NCBI RefSeq assembly: GCF_947504215.1
Contig: NZ_CANNGO010000011.1
Location: 62,001-126,000, forward strand
Direction: 5' to 3'
Source of the DNA: an uncultured Ruegeria sp.
GTDB taxonomy: Bacteria; Pseudomonadota; Alphaproteobacteria; Rhodobacterales; Rhodobacteraceae
Length of the DNA: 64,000 nt
In this document: positions 8,661 through 17,982 of the stretch, piece after piece
Layout of the letters: each line of letters opens with the position of its first letter
How positions within the stretch are numbered: position 1 is the first letter of the stretch
Notes under the pieces: model-generated
What the model saw: the letters and a program-made list of their open reading frames with translations, nothing else
Database searches by the model: none
Told to the model about the DNA's origin: nothing
Translations under genes and position numbers: made by a program

Positions 8661-9292
8661 GCTACGTCCAAACTGAAATCAAAAACGCAGCTGTAGGAGT
8701 TGGCGTCAGTGACACACCAGACGGGTTGGCGAAGATTGCAATGCCCGGTTGTGCAGCAACAATCTGGCGCCGTCAGCTAACCTCAGACTTTCAGACATGG
8801 ATCGATACGCTGGATCCATTGAAACTGCCAAAAGCACGCCTCGTTCTGCGCCCAGAAGCTGTGAAAGACAAAGTGAGGCATCTGTTTGAAATCGCGGGTA
8901 TGGAAGATGTCACTGAACGCGCGTGGCTTGAAGAGGATATCTCGGACCTAGCCGCGCGTTTTGCGGAAGTGATGCGCGCACCATATCTTCGCCTTCGCCT
9001 GGACGCGATCACCACAAACGCGTGCCGCAAATTCCACGTAGATGCGATCTATGCCCGATTGAGCTGCACTTATCGGGGTACGGGAACTCAATATGGCATT
9101 TCGCTGGACGGCGAAGACCCAAAACGGGTCTTCACTGTTGGCACCGGATCGCCAATGGTCATGCGCGGGACGCATTGGCCGCAGAACCCGCCCTCTGGTC
9201 TGCTGCACCGCTCGCCACCTATCTCAGGTACGGGCGAAACACGCCTGGTTATTGTGATTGACCCGATCTTCGATGCCGATGAGGCCCAGTGA
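8657..9292 (+). CDS. DUF1826 family protein
   Basis: The 211-residue protein contains [19 protein letters not shown] and GTQYG, which are hallmarks of DUF1826. The conserved Cys, His and Asp in that block could bind a metal. The family has no established biochemical role; it is repeatedly found with COG0523 genes under Zur control. It is coupled to the preceding CobW gene by an ATGA overlap. No signal peptide or membrane segment is seen. Confidence 0.8.
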   Translation: MSYVQTEIKNAAVGVGVSDTPDGLAKIAMPGCAATIWRRQLTSDFQTWIDTLDPLKLPKARLVLRPEAVKDKVRHLFEIAGMEDVTERAWLEEDISDLAARFAEVMRAPYLRLRLDAITTNACRKFHVDAIYARLSCTYRGTGTQYGISLDGEDPKRVFTVGTGSPMVMRGTHWPQNPPSGLLHRSPPISGTGETRLVIVIDPIFDADEAQ

Positions 9293-9812
9293 TGGGGCGC
9301 AACCTTGGCCAGATAAAACTCCGAGAGCGGCCCCGCAGAGATTACTCAATGCGCGAATACCTTTGGCCGGGACGGTTTCATGAGCACCTGCACATCTTGA
9401 CCCGCCAGTATGCACGGAATGTCCGAGACCGAGTGAAGTCTATTGGACTTGAGACGAGCGCATACGGAACGCATTCTAGGAGACGAACCAAGGTAACTCA
9501 GATATACAAGAAACGGGCCATCTATGCGCTGTGCAACTTCTAATTGGTTACACGAAAACGGACAGCACAGTACAGGATCTTGAGGTTGACCACTGCCATC
9601 GACACTGCGGTGCGGCTTTCCTAAGGCAGACGTTGGTCAAGGGTGCAGAAGTTCAGCTCACTATATGAGCGTCAAGTCGACAACATTTGCGGTCCCTTTG
9701 GCCTTCTGATGATTGCTCCAAAATTCCACCGATCCCAGCAATTCGATCTAGTTCAAGTTGCAAAGACCTCGTCGCATCTCTTTGCGACGCGACACTCCCT
9801 GCTAACCAGAGC
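9293..9812. other. Intergenic stretch without a convincing gene
   Basis: One 84-codon frame (9289-9543) begins at the end of DUF1826, but it is basic, has no recognisable motif and no good ribosome-binding site. The rest shows nothing I can support. Confidence 0.5.
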
Positions 9813-10547
9813 CTATCGAGCCTTGTAACTCGGCAACTGCATAAGAGCATTGCGTAACGCATCGCTCCAACCGGTAGAAACGGCTTGGTAATACTCATCA
9901 TCAGCCTCGATCCGCGGGCTATTGATAACGTCAAAGCTGTCCTTAGCGTAAACCTGAAGATCAAGCGGTAACCCTACGGATAAGTTCGCCTTGATTGTTG
10001 AATCGAAGGAGACGATCAGCAGTTTGATGGTATCTTCGAAACTCATGTCGGGGTCGTAGGCTCTTACGAGAATGGGTTTACCGTATTTGGCTTCACCAAT
10101 CTGAAAGAAAGGGTTGTCATCGGTGATTTCGATAAAGTTGCCTTCGGGATAGATCATGAACAATGTTGGTGCGCCGCCTTTAACTTGGCCGCCCAGAATA
10201 ACCGATGCTTTGAATTTCGATGATGCTTCCTGCCCATCCGGCCTGCTGTCGCTGATCACCTCTTTCAAAGTGGCCCCGACCAGGCGTGCGATCTGAAACA
10301 TCGTCGGCAACTCAAGAAGCGTCGGGTTGCGCTCGGCGACGACTTTGGATCGCTCATCAAGAAGACTCACCAAGGCTTGCGTGGTGGCAAGATTGCCTGC
10401 AGTCATCAATGTAATGACCCTTTCGCCCGGAACACTCCACGTGAACATTTTCTTCGTGACGGAGAAGTTGTCGACGCCCGCGTTTGTGCGAGTATCTGAC
10501 ATAAAGACCAAGCCTTTGTTCAGGCGAAGTCCAACGCAGTAAGTCAT
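9813..10547 (-). CDS. Anbu proteasome-like peptidase
   Basis: The 244-residue protein starts MTYCVGLRLNKGLVFMSDTRTNAG, the proteasome beta-like fold of Anbu (ancestral beta subunit, also called BPH-type). Thr2 would be the N-terminal nucleophile, and the Asp and Lys/Arg of SDTRTNAG are in the expected places. It is the last gene of a minus-strand run of ATP-grasp, alpha-E and transglutaminase genes, which is the recognised Anbu operon. Anbu forms helical or ring-like assemblies in the cytoplasm; its substrate is not settled. The gap to the transglutaminase is 48 bp. Confidence 0.85.
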   Translation of the reverse strand: MTYCVGLRLNKGLVFMSDTRTNAGVDNFSVTKKMFTWSVPGERVITLMTAGNLATTQALVSLLDERSKVVAERNPTLLELPTMFQIARLVGATLKEVISDSRPDGQEASSKFKASVILGGQVKGGAPTLFMIYPEGNFIEITDDNPFFQIGEAKYGKPILVRAYDPDMSFEDTIKLLIVSFDSTIKANLSVGLPLDLQVYAKDSFDVINSPRIEADDEYYQAVSTGWSDALRNALMQLPSYKAR

Positions 10548-10595
10548 TATCTTGGTCCAGTATGGAATAGAAACAGCGAAGTGATGGCACCGTAT

Positions 10596-11393
10596 CTATT
10601 GCTGAATCTGCAGTGACACAATCATCGATTCAGCAGAAGGCCCAAGGCGGACTCCCGTAATGGGCGCTGCCTCGCGTGAATCAAGGCCAGTCGCGATCCT
10701 GACATAGCGTTCATCCGGCGAAATGCCGTTGGAAACGTCAAATCCAACCCATCCAAGACCATCGATATGCGCTTCGGCCCATGCATGGCTGGCCTCTTGC
10801 TCGACCCTGTCGTTCATCATCAGGTAGCCGCTGACATATCGCGCTGGAACACCCGCAGTACGGGCTGCCGAGATGAAGATCTGCGCGTGATCCTGACACA
10901 CGCCGCCGCCGGCTGCGAGGGCCTCTTCTGCACTGGTCCCTGCCTCTGTGTCTGCCTCGCCATAAGGAACGGCCAACAGAACAGCCTTTGACAGCTCGTG
11001 TAGATCGCTCAGTATATCGGCATCGCCACGAATACACTTGGCAAGCTTTCGAATGCCCTTTCCTGCAATCGTGCGAGGTGTGCTTTGGACAAAGTGCCAA
11101 AGGGGTGCAGCTCCATACACTTTACCGAATATCCCGTCGGATGAGTGTGTCTCTACTTCGCCGGAGACCTGAACACAGACCTCGGTTGCGCCGGGTTCGG
11201 CCTGAACCAACACTGTCTGGTTTTGGTATTGATCCTGAAAAGTCAGCTCTTGCGCCCCACCCGAGATCTCAACATTCCAGTCCAGAACCGTTTGGTTTTG
11301 GTTGGTGGCAGGGGTCAACCTAACCTGCTGCAAGCCATATGAGACCGGGACGTCATAAGAGTAACTTGTCGTATGTGTGATTTTCAGCTTCAT
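10596..11393 (-). CDS. Transglutaminase-like protein of the Anbu operon
   Basis: The 265-residue protein has an N-terminal bacterial transglutaminase-like beta domain (MKLKITHTTSYSYDVPVSYG). A papain-like core follows, with catalytic Cys in GGGVCQDHAQIF, His in ASHAWAEA and Asp in GFDVSNG. Together they form the complete triad. Such proteins occur with ATP-grasp and alpha-E partners in Anbu operons and may process or ligate a peptide tag; this is inference. It sits 12 bp after the alpha-E gene. Confidence 0.85.
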   Translation of the reverse strand: MKLKITHTTSYSYDVPVSYGLQQVRLTPATNQNQTVLDWNVEISGGAQELTFQDQYQNQTVLVQAEPGATEVCVQVSGEVETHSSDGIFGKVYGAAPLWHFVQSTPRTIAGKGIRKLAKCIRGDADILSDLHELSKAVLLAVPYGEADTEAGTSAEEALAAGGGVCQDHAQIFISAARTAGVPARYVSGYLMMNDRVEQEASHAWAEAHIDGLGWVGFDVSNGISPDERYVRIATGLDSREAAPITGVRLGPSAESMIVSLQIQQ

Positions 11394-11405
11394 GGTGCCA
11401 GATGC

Positions 11406-12347
11406 CTATCCAATGAACCTATAGTCTTGCTCGATCTGCTGCCCGATAGCGTTGTTGTCGCGGATAAATGCTGTGATGAATTGATGCAGACCTTCGTCAA
11501 AAATAGTGTCAATCGTTTGCTGGCGAAGCTTATCGCGTTGGGCATCAATCATTTCATGACAAGGCAAGCGGATACCATAATCTTTGGCCAGATAGTTTAG
11601 GTTCTCTTCCAGAATTCGACTGCAAAAGGACAGCGAACGCGGGAAGCGACTGTCAAGAATAAGAAATTCGGCAACCGCCGCCGGCGTCATCTCATCGCTG
11701 TTGAGCCATCGAAACGACCGGTGTGCAGAAACCGACCGGAGAATGGTTTCCCATTGCACATTGTCCAGCGCAGAACCGACAAAACTAGCTGTCGGCAGCA
11801 GCGTGTAGTATTTTACATCTATGATCCGTGCTGTGTTGTCAGCCCGTTCCAACACCGTACCAATTTGGGTGAAATCATAGATATCATTGCGCAGCATCGT
11901 ACCTTGCATAGCTCCACGGACCAAGGCGCTGTGGCGGCGGATCTCTCCTAAGACGGCGGGTAGTTCAGTCTCTCTAATGGGCTTCTTCAGCGCTTCCTTC
12001 AGACCCATCCAGCTTTCGTTAACGGCTTCCCAAACTTCGGTGGTCAAAGCTGTTCGAACCATTCGAGCGTTGGTCCGCGCTTTTTCAATGGCCGAGATTA
12101 CGCTGGACGGGTTCGTGGTATCCCGCAGCAGAAAATCCACAACGTTCGCGGCCATATAGCCATCGTATTTCGCATCATAGCTGCTGCGAACCCCAGCAGT
12201 AGTCACGACGGATTTCCATTCCGAGGCAGGATCTTTTGACCGTGTTAAGGCAATGCGAAACCCTGCCTCCACAAGACGAGCCGTGTTTTCGCTGCGTTCC
12301 AAAAACCTAAACATCCAGTAGAGGCCACCAGCGGTTTTTCCAAGCAT
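11406..12347 (-). CDS. Alpha-E domain protein
   Basis: The protein has about 313 residues from MLGKTAGGLYWMFRFLERSENTARL, a diagnostic alpha-E start. The repeated LERADNTARI motif and the all-helical remainder also fit. I chose the ATG at 12347 because GAGGAC lies at the right distance, overlapping the ATP-grasp stop; the longer frame has no such signal. Alpha-E proteins partner with circularly permuted ATP-grasp enzymes and are predicted to help in peptide synthesis or ligation. The function is not biochemically settled. Confidence 0.85.
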   Translation of the reverse strand: MLGKTAGGLYWMFRFLERSENTARLVEAGFRIALTRSKDPASEWKSVVTTAGVRSSYDAKYDGYMAANVVDFLLRDTTNPSSVISAIEKARTNARMVRTALTTEVWEAVNESWMGLKEALKKPIRETELPAVLGEIRRHSALVRGAMQGTMLRNDIYDFTQIGTVLERADNTARIIDVKYYTLLPTASFVGSALDNVQWETILRSVSAHRSFRWLNSDEMTPAAVAEFLILDSRFPRSLSFCSRILEENLNYLAKDYGIRLPCHEMIDAQRDKLRQQTIDTIFDEGLHQFITAFIRDNNAIGQQIEQDYRFIG

Positions 12348-12351
12348 CTCG

Positions 12352-13779
12352 CTAGTCCTCCAGAACCCATGTGTCTTTGGTGCCGCCACCCTGGCTCGAA
12401 TTGACAACCAGCGACCCATCCTTCAAGGCCACGCGCGTCAACCCGCCGGGTGTGATGCTGATGCCTTTGGGAGAAACAAGCACGAAGGGCCGTAAATCAA
12501 CGTGCCGCGGAGCAAGCCCCTTTTTGGCAAAGATTGGCACTGTCGATAACGAGAGGGTCGGTTGGGCGATGTAATTTGACGGGTTCTTTTGAAGCTTGGC
12601 CGCAAAGCTTGTCAGCTCTTTCTTGCTTGCCGCAGGACCAACAAGCATCCCATAACCACCCGATCCATGCACCTCTTTGACGACCAACTCTGCCAGATGC
12701 TCGAGAACATAGGCAAGAGAGTCAGTCTCTGAACATCGCCAGGTCTGCACGTTCTTCAGGATTGCTTTTTCGCCGGTGTAGAATTCGACTATCTCAGGCA
12801 TGTACGAATAAAGCGCCTTGTCGTCTGCGATCCCGGTCCCGGGCGCGTTGGCAATCGTGATGTTACCGGCGCGGTAGACATCCATAATACCGGGCACGCC
12901 CAACATGGATTCCGGCTTGAAGTTTAGTGGATCGAGGTAGTCGTCATCGACCCTGCGATAGAGCACATCAATGACTTTGTATCCCTCAGTCGTACGCATC
13001 GCGATATGACCATCGACCACCCGCAGGTCATGACCCTCAACCAGCTCAACCCCCATCTGATCGGCCAGAAAGGAGTGCTCAAAATATGCGCTGTTATGAA
13101 TCCCGGGTGTCAGGATCGCCACAGTCGGCTTGCCGGTACAGTTGTCCGGCGCGCACGCGGCGAGCGAGCGCCGCAGGTTTTTTGGATAATCGCTTACCGG
13201 CTGAACCTTTATCTGGCTGAACAGCTCGGGGAACATCTGCAGCATCGTTTCCCGATTTTCGAGCATGTAAGACACGCCTGACGGTGTGCGCGCATTGTCT
13301 TCCAAAACAAAGAAATCATCTTCGCCAGTTCGGACAATATCGGTCCCAACAATATGGGTGTAGACACTGCCGGGCGGTGTGACGCCAATCATCTGCGGCA
13401 GAAACGCTTCGTTACGCGAAATCAGTTCGACGGGTACAACACCCGCCCGCAGAATTTCCTGCCGATGATAGATGTCGTGCAGGAACGCATTGATCGCTTG
13501 TACGCGCTGTTCGATCCCCTTGGACAACTTCGTCCATTCCCGGTTCGCAATAATACGCGGGATCAAATCAAACGGGATCAGACGTTCCTGAGCCGCAGCC
13601 TGACCGTAAACGTTAAATGTAATTCCCGTTCGTCGAAAGAACGCTTCAGCTTCTTTAGATTTTTTCGAAAGGCGCGTCGGATCTTCGTTCGCAAACCACT
13701 TTTGATACTCGGCGTACGGTACTCGCACGTTATCTGAACCCAAAAGCATCTCATCAAAGTATTGTCGTTCTGAAGGCAT
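12352..13779 (-). CDS. Circularly permuted ATP-grasp enzyme
   Basis: The 475-residue protein matches the COG2308 circularly permuted ATP-grasp type. Recognisable blocks are PGSVYTHIVGTDIVRTGEDDFFVLEDNARTPSG, the VKEVHGSGGYGMLVGP nucleotide-binding loop, and RHVDLRPFVL near the end. ATP-grasp enzymes make amide bonds through acyl-phosphates. It is the first gene of the Anbu operon, and the alpha-E gene starts within 5 bp of its end. The predicted role with alpha-E and transglutaminase partners is ligation of a short peptide; this remains a prediction for the family. Confidence 0.85.
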   Translation of the reverse strand: MPSERQYFDEMLLGSDNVRVPYAEYQKWFANEDPTRLSKKSKEAEAFFRRTGITFNVYGQAAAQERLIPFDLIPRIIANREWTKLSKGIEQRVQAINAFLHDIYHRQEILRAGVVPVELISRNEAFLPQMIGVTPPGSVYTHIVGTDIVRTGEDDFFVLEDNARTPSGVSYMLENRETMLQMFPELFSQIKVQPVSDYPKNLRRSLAACAPDNCTGKPTVAILTPGIHNSAYFEHSFLADQMGVELVEGHDLRVVDGHIAMRTTEGYKVIDVLYRRVDDDYLDPLNFKPESMLGVPGIMDVYRAGNITIANAPGTGIADDKALYSYMPEIVEFYTGEKAILKNVQTWRCSETDSLAYVLEHLAELVVKEVHGSGGYGMLVGPAASKKELTSFAAKLQKNPSNYIAQPTLSLSTVPIFAKKGLAPRHVDLRPFVLVSPKGISITPGGLTRVALKDGSLVVNSSQGGGTKDTWVLED

Positions 13780-13836
13780 TCAAGCATGGTAGCGGTTGTG
13801 TACCAACTTGCAATACAGCGCGTCGTTTTCTGTGAT

Positions 13837-14616
13837 TCATCCAAGGCGAGACACCTGAATTGACTGCTTAATAAGCTCCATACGGCCATAGGATGTCATA
13901 AACGACACGTCAGCGGCATCTCGACCGATACCGATGCGAACAATCTCAGATACCTGCGCCATGCCAGTTGGATCAACTAAATGCCACTGACCCCCAAGAT
14001 AGACTTCGGCCACCGCATGAAAATCCTGAGGCACAACATCCGGAGCGTAGGCACTGACAAACCGTGCGGGAATCCCTACGGCGCGCGCCATACTTATTAG
14101 CACATGGGCGTAGTCCCGGCAGACACCCCGGCGCTTGGTAAAGCTGTCTATGGCGTTGGTTGAGGAGTCACTTGCACCATTGTCATAAATGAAATTGCGC
14201 TTAATCCATTCAGACATCGCGAGGACAACTTCACCGCCCGGCTCAACACCAAACCTCCTTTGCGAAAAGGTGATGAAATCTGATGGATTGCAATATCTTG
14301 ACGGCATTAGGAATTTTGTCACATCGCCAGGTATCAAAGGAAGCGGAGTGACATGTAGAGTCCCCAGCTCTAAAGCCGGTCGGTCCACTAGAACGCATGT
14401 CTGATACAGGCATTCAAAACTACGCTCGACGTGGATCCACCGTCGTTGTCCAACTTGCTCTTCGCCCTGAACAATACGAGATGCAACTTCCGGCTGGATC
14501 GCAAATTCTGTGCCGGTACAATCCTGTTCGGCATCGGTCACAGCCTCAATCTGCAGCAGGAGATCGCAAGGCTGCTCTGCAGAATACAACAAATGTGTTT
14601 TGATGGAAATCTGCAA
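13837..14616 (-). CDS. Second transglutaminase-like protein
   Basis: About 259 residues are read from a TTG start at 14616 (MQISIKTHLLYSAEQ), preceded by GAGG at about 8 bp. The longer frame to 14733 lacks family similarity. The catalytic Cys is in RRGVCRDYAHVLISMARAVGIPARFVSAY, His in DFHAVAEVYL and Asp in LVDPTG. It differs from the operon's other transglutaminase and belongs to a subgroup found beside Anbu or ATP-grasp genes. It lies 57 bp upstream of the ATP-grasp start on the same strand, so it may be co-transcribed. Confidence 0.75.
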   Translation of the reverse strand: MQISIKTHLLYSAEQPCDLLLQIEAVTDAEQDCTGTEFAIQPEVASRIVQGEEQVGQRRWIHVERSFECLYQTCVLVDRPALELGTLHVTPLPLIPGDVTKFLMPSRYCNPSDFITFSQRRFGVEPGGEVVLAMSEWIKRNFIYDNGASDSSTNAIDSFTKRRGVCRDYAHVLISMARAVGIPARFVSAYAPDVVPQDFHAVAEVYLGGQWHLVDPTGMAQVSEIVRIGIGRDAADVSFMTSYGRMELIKQSIQVSRLG

Positions 14617-14839
14617 AACCTGCCTCGTTTTCGCGAAACCGCAAGAACATAATTTCCCACCAACAAATCGAGTTGTCGAGTTCGAAGTGTTTGGCTGCTG
14701 TGTAGAAGCCCGGTTACGAGAGGTCGGAACCAACCTTAAATTTAGCGCATCATCGGCTCAATCTCGACTTTAGCCGGTAGATACTTACGCCACAGCGCGG
14801 CCCGTCATACCGCCAATCGCTGAGTGCGCATAACTGGGG

Positions 14840-15499
14840 CTACTTGATCCGGGAAAGCAGCAGGAAAATCGGCATGAGCTCGGCAAACATGGTGGTTGTT
14901 CGTTTCGTCAGGTTCGGCTCGAGAACAAAGGCAGGGGACTCGGCGTCTATCCAAACCGAAAAGCCTTTGCGCCGCAACGCATCCTCATGGGGATGATCCT
15001 TATCAAAACCGGACGGAACACGTTTCAATTCCGGATCGCCGATCCGGAAACCCCGCCCTCGCATCTTAGTGGTGGTCTGGATCAACTCTGCCCCCAGAGG
15101 CCCCGCCATCGCATCACGGAAGACGTCCAACGCCCCTTTGTCATAGTGGAAAACCCCGCAACCGAGGGACAGTTTTTCAGGAGAGAGCCCAAAGAACCAC
15201 ATCGGCGGCTGAACCCCTGGCCCAGCCGACATAAAGGCAAGGTGCAGATGCGCGTTATAGGGTGTCTTGTCCTTAGAAAATCGAACATCGCGATAGATCC
15301 GAAAGATTTTGCTTCCGTGATCCTGTCCAGTCAGGTCACCCAGGGCTAACGCCATATCGTCGGCGAACTGCTTGCTGGGCGCTTTCAGGTGGGTCTCATA
15401 AGTCGCTTTGTTCGCCGCAAACCAATCTTTCGTGTTGTTGGCCTTCAGATCTTGCAGGAAACCAACCGCCTCAGGAGAGAAACAGTCAAATTGGGCCAT
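14840..15499 (-). CDS. DUF2461 family protein
   Basis: The 219-residue protein has the DUF2461 pattern: FLQDLKANNTKDWFAANKATYE at the N-terminus, then KIFRIYRDVRFSKDKTPYNAHLHLAF. The family is widespread and functionally uncharacterised. It precedes a TfoX-like gene by 22 bp on the opposite side and may belong to the same minus-strand run of small genes. Confidence 0.8.
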   Translation of the reverse strand: MAQFDCFSPEAVGFLQDLKANNTKDWFAANKATYETHLKAPSKQFADDMALALGDLTGQDHGSKIFRIYRDVRFSKDKTPYNAHLHLAFMSAGPGVQPPMWFFGLSPEKLSLGCGVFHYDKGALDVFRDAMAGPLGAELIQTTTKMRGRGFRIGDPELKRVPSGFDKDHPHEDALRRKGFSVWIDAESPAFVLEPNLTKRTTTMFAELMPIFLLLSRIK

Positions 15500-15520
15500 A
15501 CTATCCTCACTATCCTCCGT

Positions 15521-15865
15521 TCAGTCTTTTTTCCGTAACGCTGCGGCGTGTTCGAGGCAAAGGTGCAGCCAACGCAACAAAGCTTTGTCATCGCAATCTG
15601 GTTCATCCACACGAACAAAACCACCCAGTTTGCGGGTTCCGTGGATCACGGCGCGGGCCGTGTGGTCTTTCAAAGCGGCGCTCTCGTTCACCTTGCCCAC
15701 CCGAAACATGAACCGTCCTACGCCGTCTTGGTGTCGCCGCGCACCGCAAAGCATGTTGCCGTTCAAAAAGAAGCACAGGCCGCCCATCATCCGCTTTTCG
15801 GAAATGCCCACATGCGCGGCCAAAGCCTCTCGCATGCGGGCGTTGAGCGTTTCATCCGCGGGCAT
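15521..15865 (-). CDS. TfoX/Sxy N-terminal domain protein
   Basis: The 114-residue protein contains a single TfoX_N domain: MRMMGGLCFFLNGNMLCG-like core, RFMFRVGK, and a C-terminal helical tail. Free-standing TfoX_N proteins are common and not shown to control competence. The start codon overlaps the stop of the MAPEG gene, indicating coupled translation. Confidence 0.7.
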   Translation of the reverse strand: MPADETLNARMREALAAHVGISEKRMMGGLCFFLNGNMLCGARRHQDGVGRFMFRVGKVNESAALKDHTARAVIHGTRKLGGFVRVDEPDCDDKALLRWLHLCLEHAAALRKKD

Positions 15866-16263
15866 CAGCTGGTCGTCCAGAGTTGCCAGAGGATCGCCAG
15901 CGCAAGCACCAACATGGTTAAGGTCGTGAGCGCCGCCCCAACCGCGCGCCCTTTGCCGTCCACAGAAGCACTGAGGCTAAAATAGTGGATCAGGCGCGCA
16001 AGCAGCAGCACTCCACCGCAGGCAGCGACCAGCCAAGGCGCGGTTCCCGCGATCTCTGCCCCTGCAAGGGCCAGCAAGGCAAGTGGGACGTACTCGATGA
16101 AGTTCCCATGTGCCCGCATCAGCCGCAACAAGCTCTCATCCTCGCCATGAAGCAAAGGAATCCCGGTCTTGGTACGACGCACGCCAACAGCAATGGCCAT
16201 CGGAATGCTTATCAAAACAAAAACGGCTGTGACTACCAGCGCGATTTGCGGAAACTGTTCCAT
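15865..16263 (-). CDS. MAPEG family membrane protein
   Basis: The protein has 132 residues from MEQFPQIALVVTAVF, with four hydrophobic segments. RLMRAHGNFIEYVPLALLALA is the MAPEG signature, with the conserved RAHGNxxExxP. The family includes glutathione transferase and eicosanoid enzymes; bacterial members are mostly unassigned inner-membrane proteins. The start at 16263 is preferred to the longer frame, which overlaps the VOC gene. Confidence 0.8.
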   Translation of the reverse strand: MEQFPQIALVVTAVFVLISIPMAIAVGVRRTKTGIPLLHGEDESLLRLMRAHGNFIEYVPLALLALAGAEIAGTAPWLVAACGGVLLLARLIHYFSLSASVDGKGRAVGAALTTLTMLVLALAILWQLWTTS

Positions 16264-16288
16264 CTGATCTTTCCTTTCCAGATCAAAC

Positions 16289-16675
16289 TCAGGACGCCAT
16301 GCTTTCATAGGTGATCAGCGCGAACCGCGCGCCCTGGGGGTCCATCAGCGTGGTCATGCGGCCGACCCCCGGCATATCCATCGCGGACTGAACGACCCTA
16401 GCGCCCTTGGCCTCAGCTTTAGCGACGCTGGCATCCACGTCCGCCACGGTGAAAAAGATCGTCCAGCTTCCGTTATCCTCTGGCATTGGGGAGAAGCCAC
16501 CAATGGCAGTTTCGCCCACGACAGCGGCAGAATAGCTTGACCCGTCCTGCATTGGCATGTCGTTGATGGTCCAGCCAAGCACCTCCTGATAGAACGCTTT
16601 GGCTTTGGCCTGATCGGGGCCAGAATGCCCGATCCATCCAGAGTTTCCGACAGTGGTCATCTCAAGAATACTCAT
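16289..16675 (-). CDS. VOC (glyoxalase-like) family protein
   Basis: The 128-residue protein has the VOC fold pattern: GHSGPDQAKAKAFYQEVLGW at the start, WTIFFTVADVDASVAKAEAKGARVV in the middle, and DPQGARFALI at the end. It is a small cytoplasmic metal-dependent enzyme or binding protein of unknown substrate. It lies directly downstream of an ECF sigma factor gene and may belong to its regulon, as small VOC and YCII proteins often do. Confidence 0.75.
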   Translation of the reverse strand: MSILEMTTVGNSGWIGHSGPDQAKAKAFYQEVLGWTINDMPMQDGSSYSAAVVGETAIGGFSPMPEDNGSWTIFFTVADVDASVAKAEAKGARVVQSAMDMPGVGRMTTLMDPQGARFALITYESMAS

Positions 16676-16743
16676 GTGTATCTCCCTTGGTTACGCCCGC
16701 CACATACGAGTCTGATCCAAGGACGCGCGAAGCGAAGCGATCC

Positions 16744-17979
16744 CTACACGTTGCGCAAATTTTTATGGCTGATCGCGATTTTTTCCGTGATCGCAACACG
16801 TTCGAGGGCAGTTGGGCCGAGTGCCATCACGGTTTCAAAGGCAGTAATCGCTGACAGGTGATCCCCTGTTTCCTGCAAAAGCCCACCCCGCATTGCGTGA
16901 AACCAGCGATAGCTGGACAAATCCTGTGCCAATGGCTCCATCGCCTTTAACGCATGATGCGCGCCGTACAGCTTGGCCTGAGCGGCAATCTGGTTAAGTC
17001 GGACCACAGGCGTCGGTTGCAATGCATAGAGGGCAGCGTAGTGGCTTTCGATCGACGCCCAGTCCGTGTCCCCAGCCGAAGCCGCTTGGGCATGTGTCGC
17101 AGCGATTGCGGCCTGGACGATATAGACACCGTGATGACCAGTCCGCTTGGCCTTCTGCAAAAGGCCTGTCGCCTCGGCGATGTCCGCACGGTTCCAAAGG
17201 CCGCGATCCTGATCGTCCAACGCGACGAGCTTTCCGCCCCTGTCAATGCGCGCATGTCGCCGGGCGTGTTGAAACAGCAAAAGCGCCAGCAAGGCGGCCT
17301 GTTCTCCCATTGCCGGAAACAGTGCCGCAAGCAGACGGGCCAGTCGGATTGCTTCGTCGCACAAAGTAAGCTTGATTTGCTTAGGACCGGCCGAGGTCGA
17401 CCACCCCTCACTGAACATCAGGTAGACCATCAAGGAAACTTCGCCCAACCGTGCGCCTCTTTCCGCCGGGCTTGGCGTTTCAAAGGCGACCGGGCTTAAC
17501 GATATTTTCTTTTTGGCCCGTGTGATCCGCTGCTCCATGGTTTTGGGCTTGACCAGAAATCCGCTGGCAATCTCTTCCACGCTCAACCCCAGGACCACCC
17601 GCAGCGCAATGGCAATCTGGTCCCGTCGGTCGAGTTCCGGATGGCAGCATATGAACAGCAGCCGCAAAACGTCATCGCGCATCTCGTCCGGAGCCGGCGT
17701 TTCGGCGGGCATCGGCTGAAACTCCTCGATGTGGCGTGACAAGATTGCCGCACGGCGCTGTGATTTGCGGACATGATCAAGACCCGAGTTACGCGCGGTC
17801 GTCAGCAGCCACGCCAACGGATCCCGAGGTGCCCCGTCTTTGGGCCAGACCGTCAGCGCTTTGAGGCAAGCGTCGGCAAACGCCTCTTCGGCCATGTCGA
17901 TATCCCGAAACAACCGGGTCAGGGCCGCGAGGGCACGCGGGCGGAGCAGGGCGAATGTGGCCTCAAGCCAGTCAGACAT
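16744..17979 (-). CDS. ECF sigma factor, ECF42 type with C-terminal extension
   Basis: The 411-residue protein has sigma region 2 and region 4 in the first 170 residues (FRDIDMAEEAFADACLKAL, DPLAWLLTTARN, SVEEIASGFLVKPKTMEQRITRAKKKI). A long C-terminal TPR-like domain (DUF6596 region) follows with SEGWSTSAG. This architecture is typical of the ECF42 group, which lacks an anti-sigma factor and pairs with a DGPF-motif protein. That partner is the next gene upstream at 17983-18354. The signal is not known. Confidence 0.85.
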   Translation of the reverse strand: MSDWLEATFALLRPRALAALTRLFRDIDMAEEAFADACLKALTVWPKDGAPRDPLAWLLTTARNSGLDHVRKSQRRAAILSRHIEEFQPMPAETPAPDEMRDDVLRLLFICCHPELDRRDQIAIALRVVLGLSVEEIASGFLVKPKTMEQRITRAKKKISLSPVAFETPSPAERGARLGEVSLMVYLMFSEGWSTSAGPKQIKLTLCDEAIRLARLLAALFPAMGEQAALLALLLFQHARRHARIDRGGKLVALDDQDRGLWNRADIAEATGLLQKAKRTGHHGVYIVQAAIAATHAQAASAGDTDWASIESHYAALYALQPTPVVRLNQIAAQAKLYGAHHALKAMEPLAQDLSSYRWFHAMRGGLLQETGDHLSAITAFETVMALGPTALERVAITEKIAISHKNLRNV

Positions 17980-17982
17980 GAC

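Noticed and set aside
9289..9543. 84-codon open frame after DUF1826
   Set aside because: It is basic and low in hydrophobic pattern, has no ribosome site beyond the overlap and matches no family I know; more likely chance.
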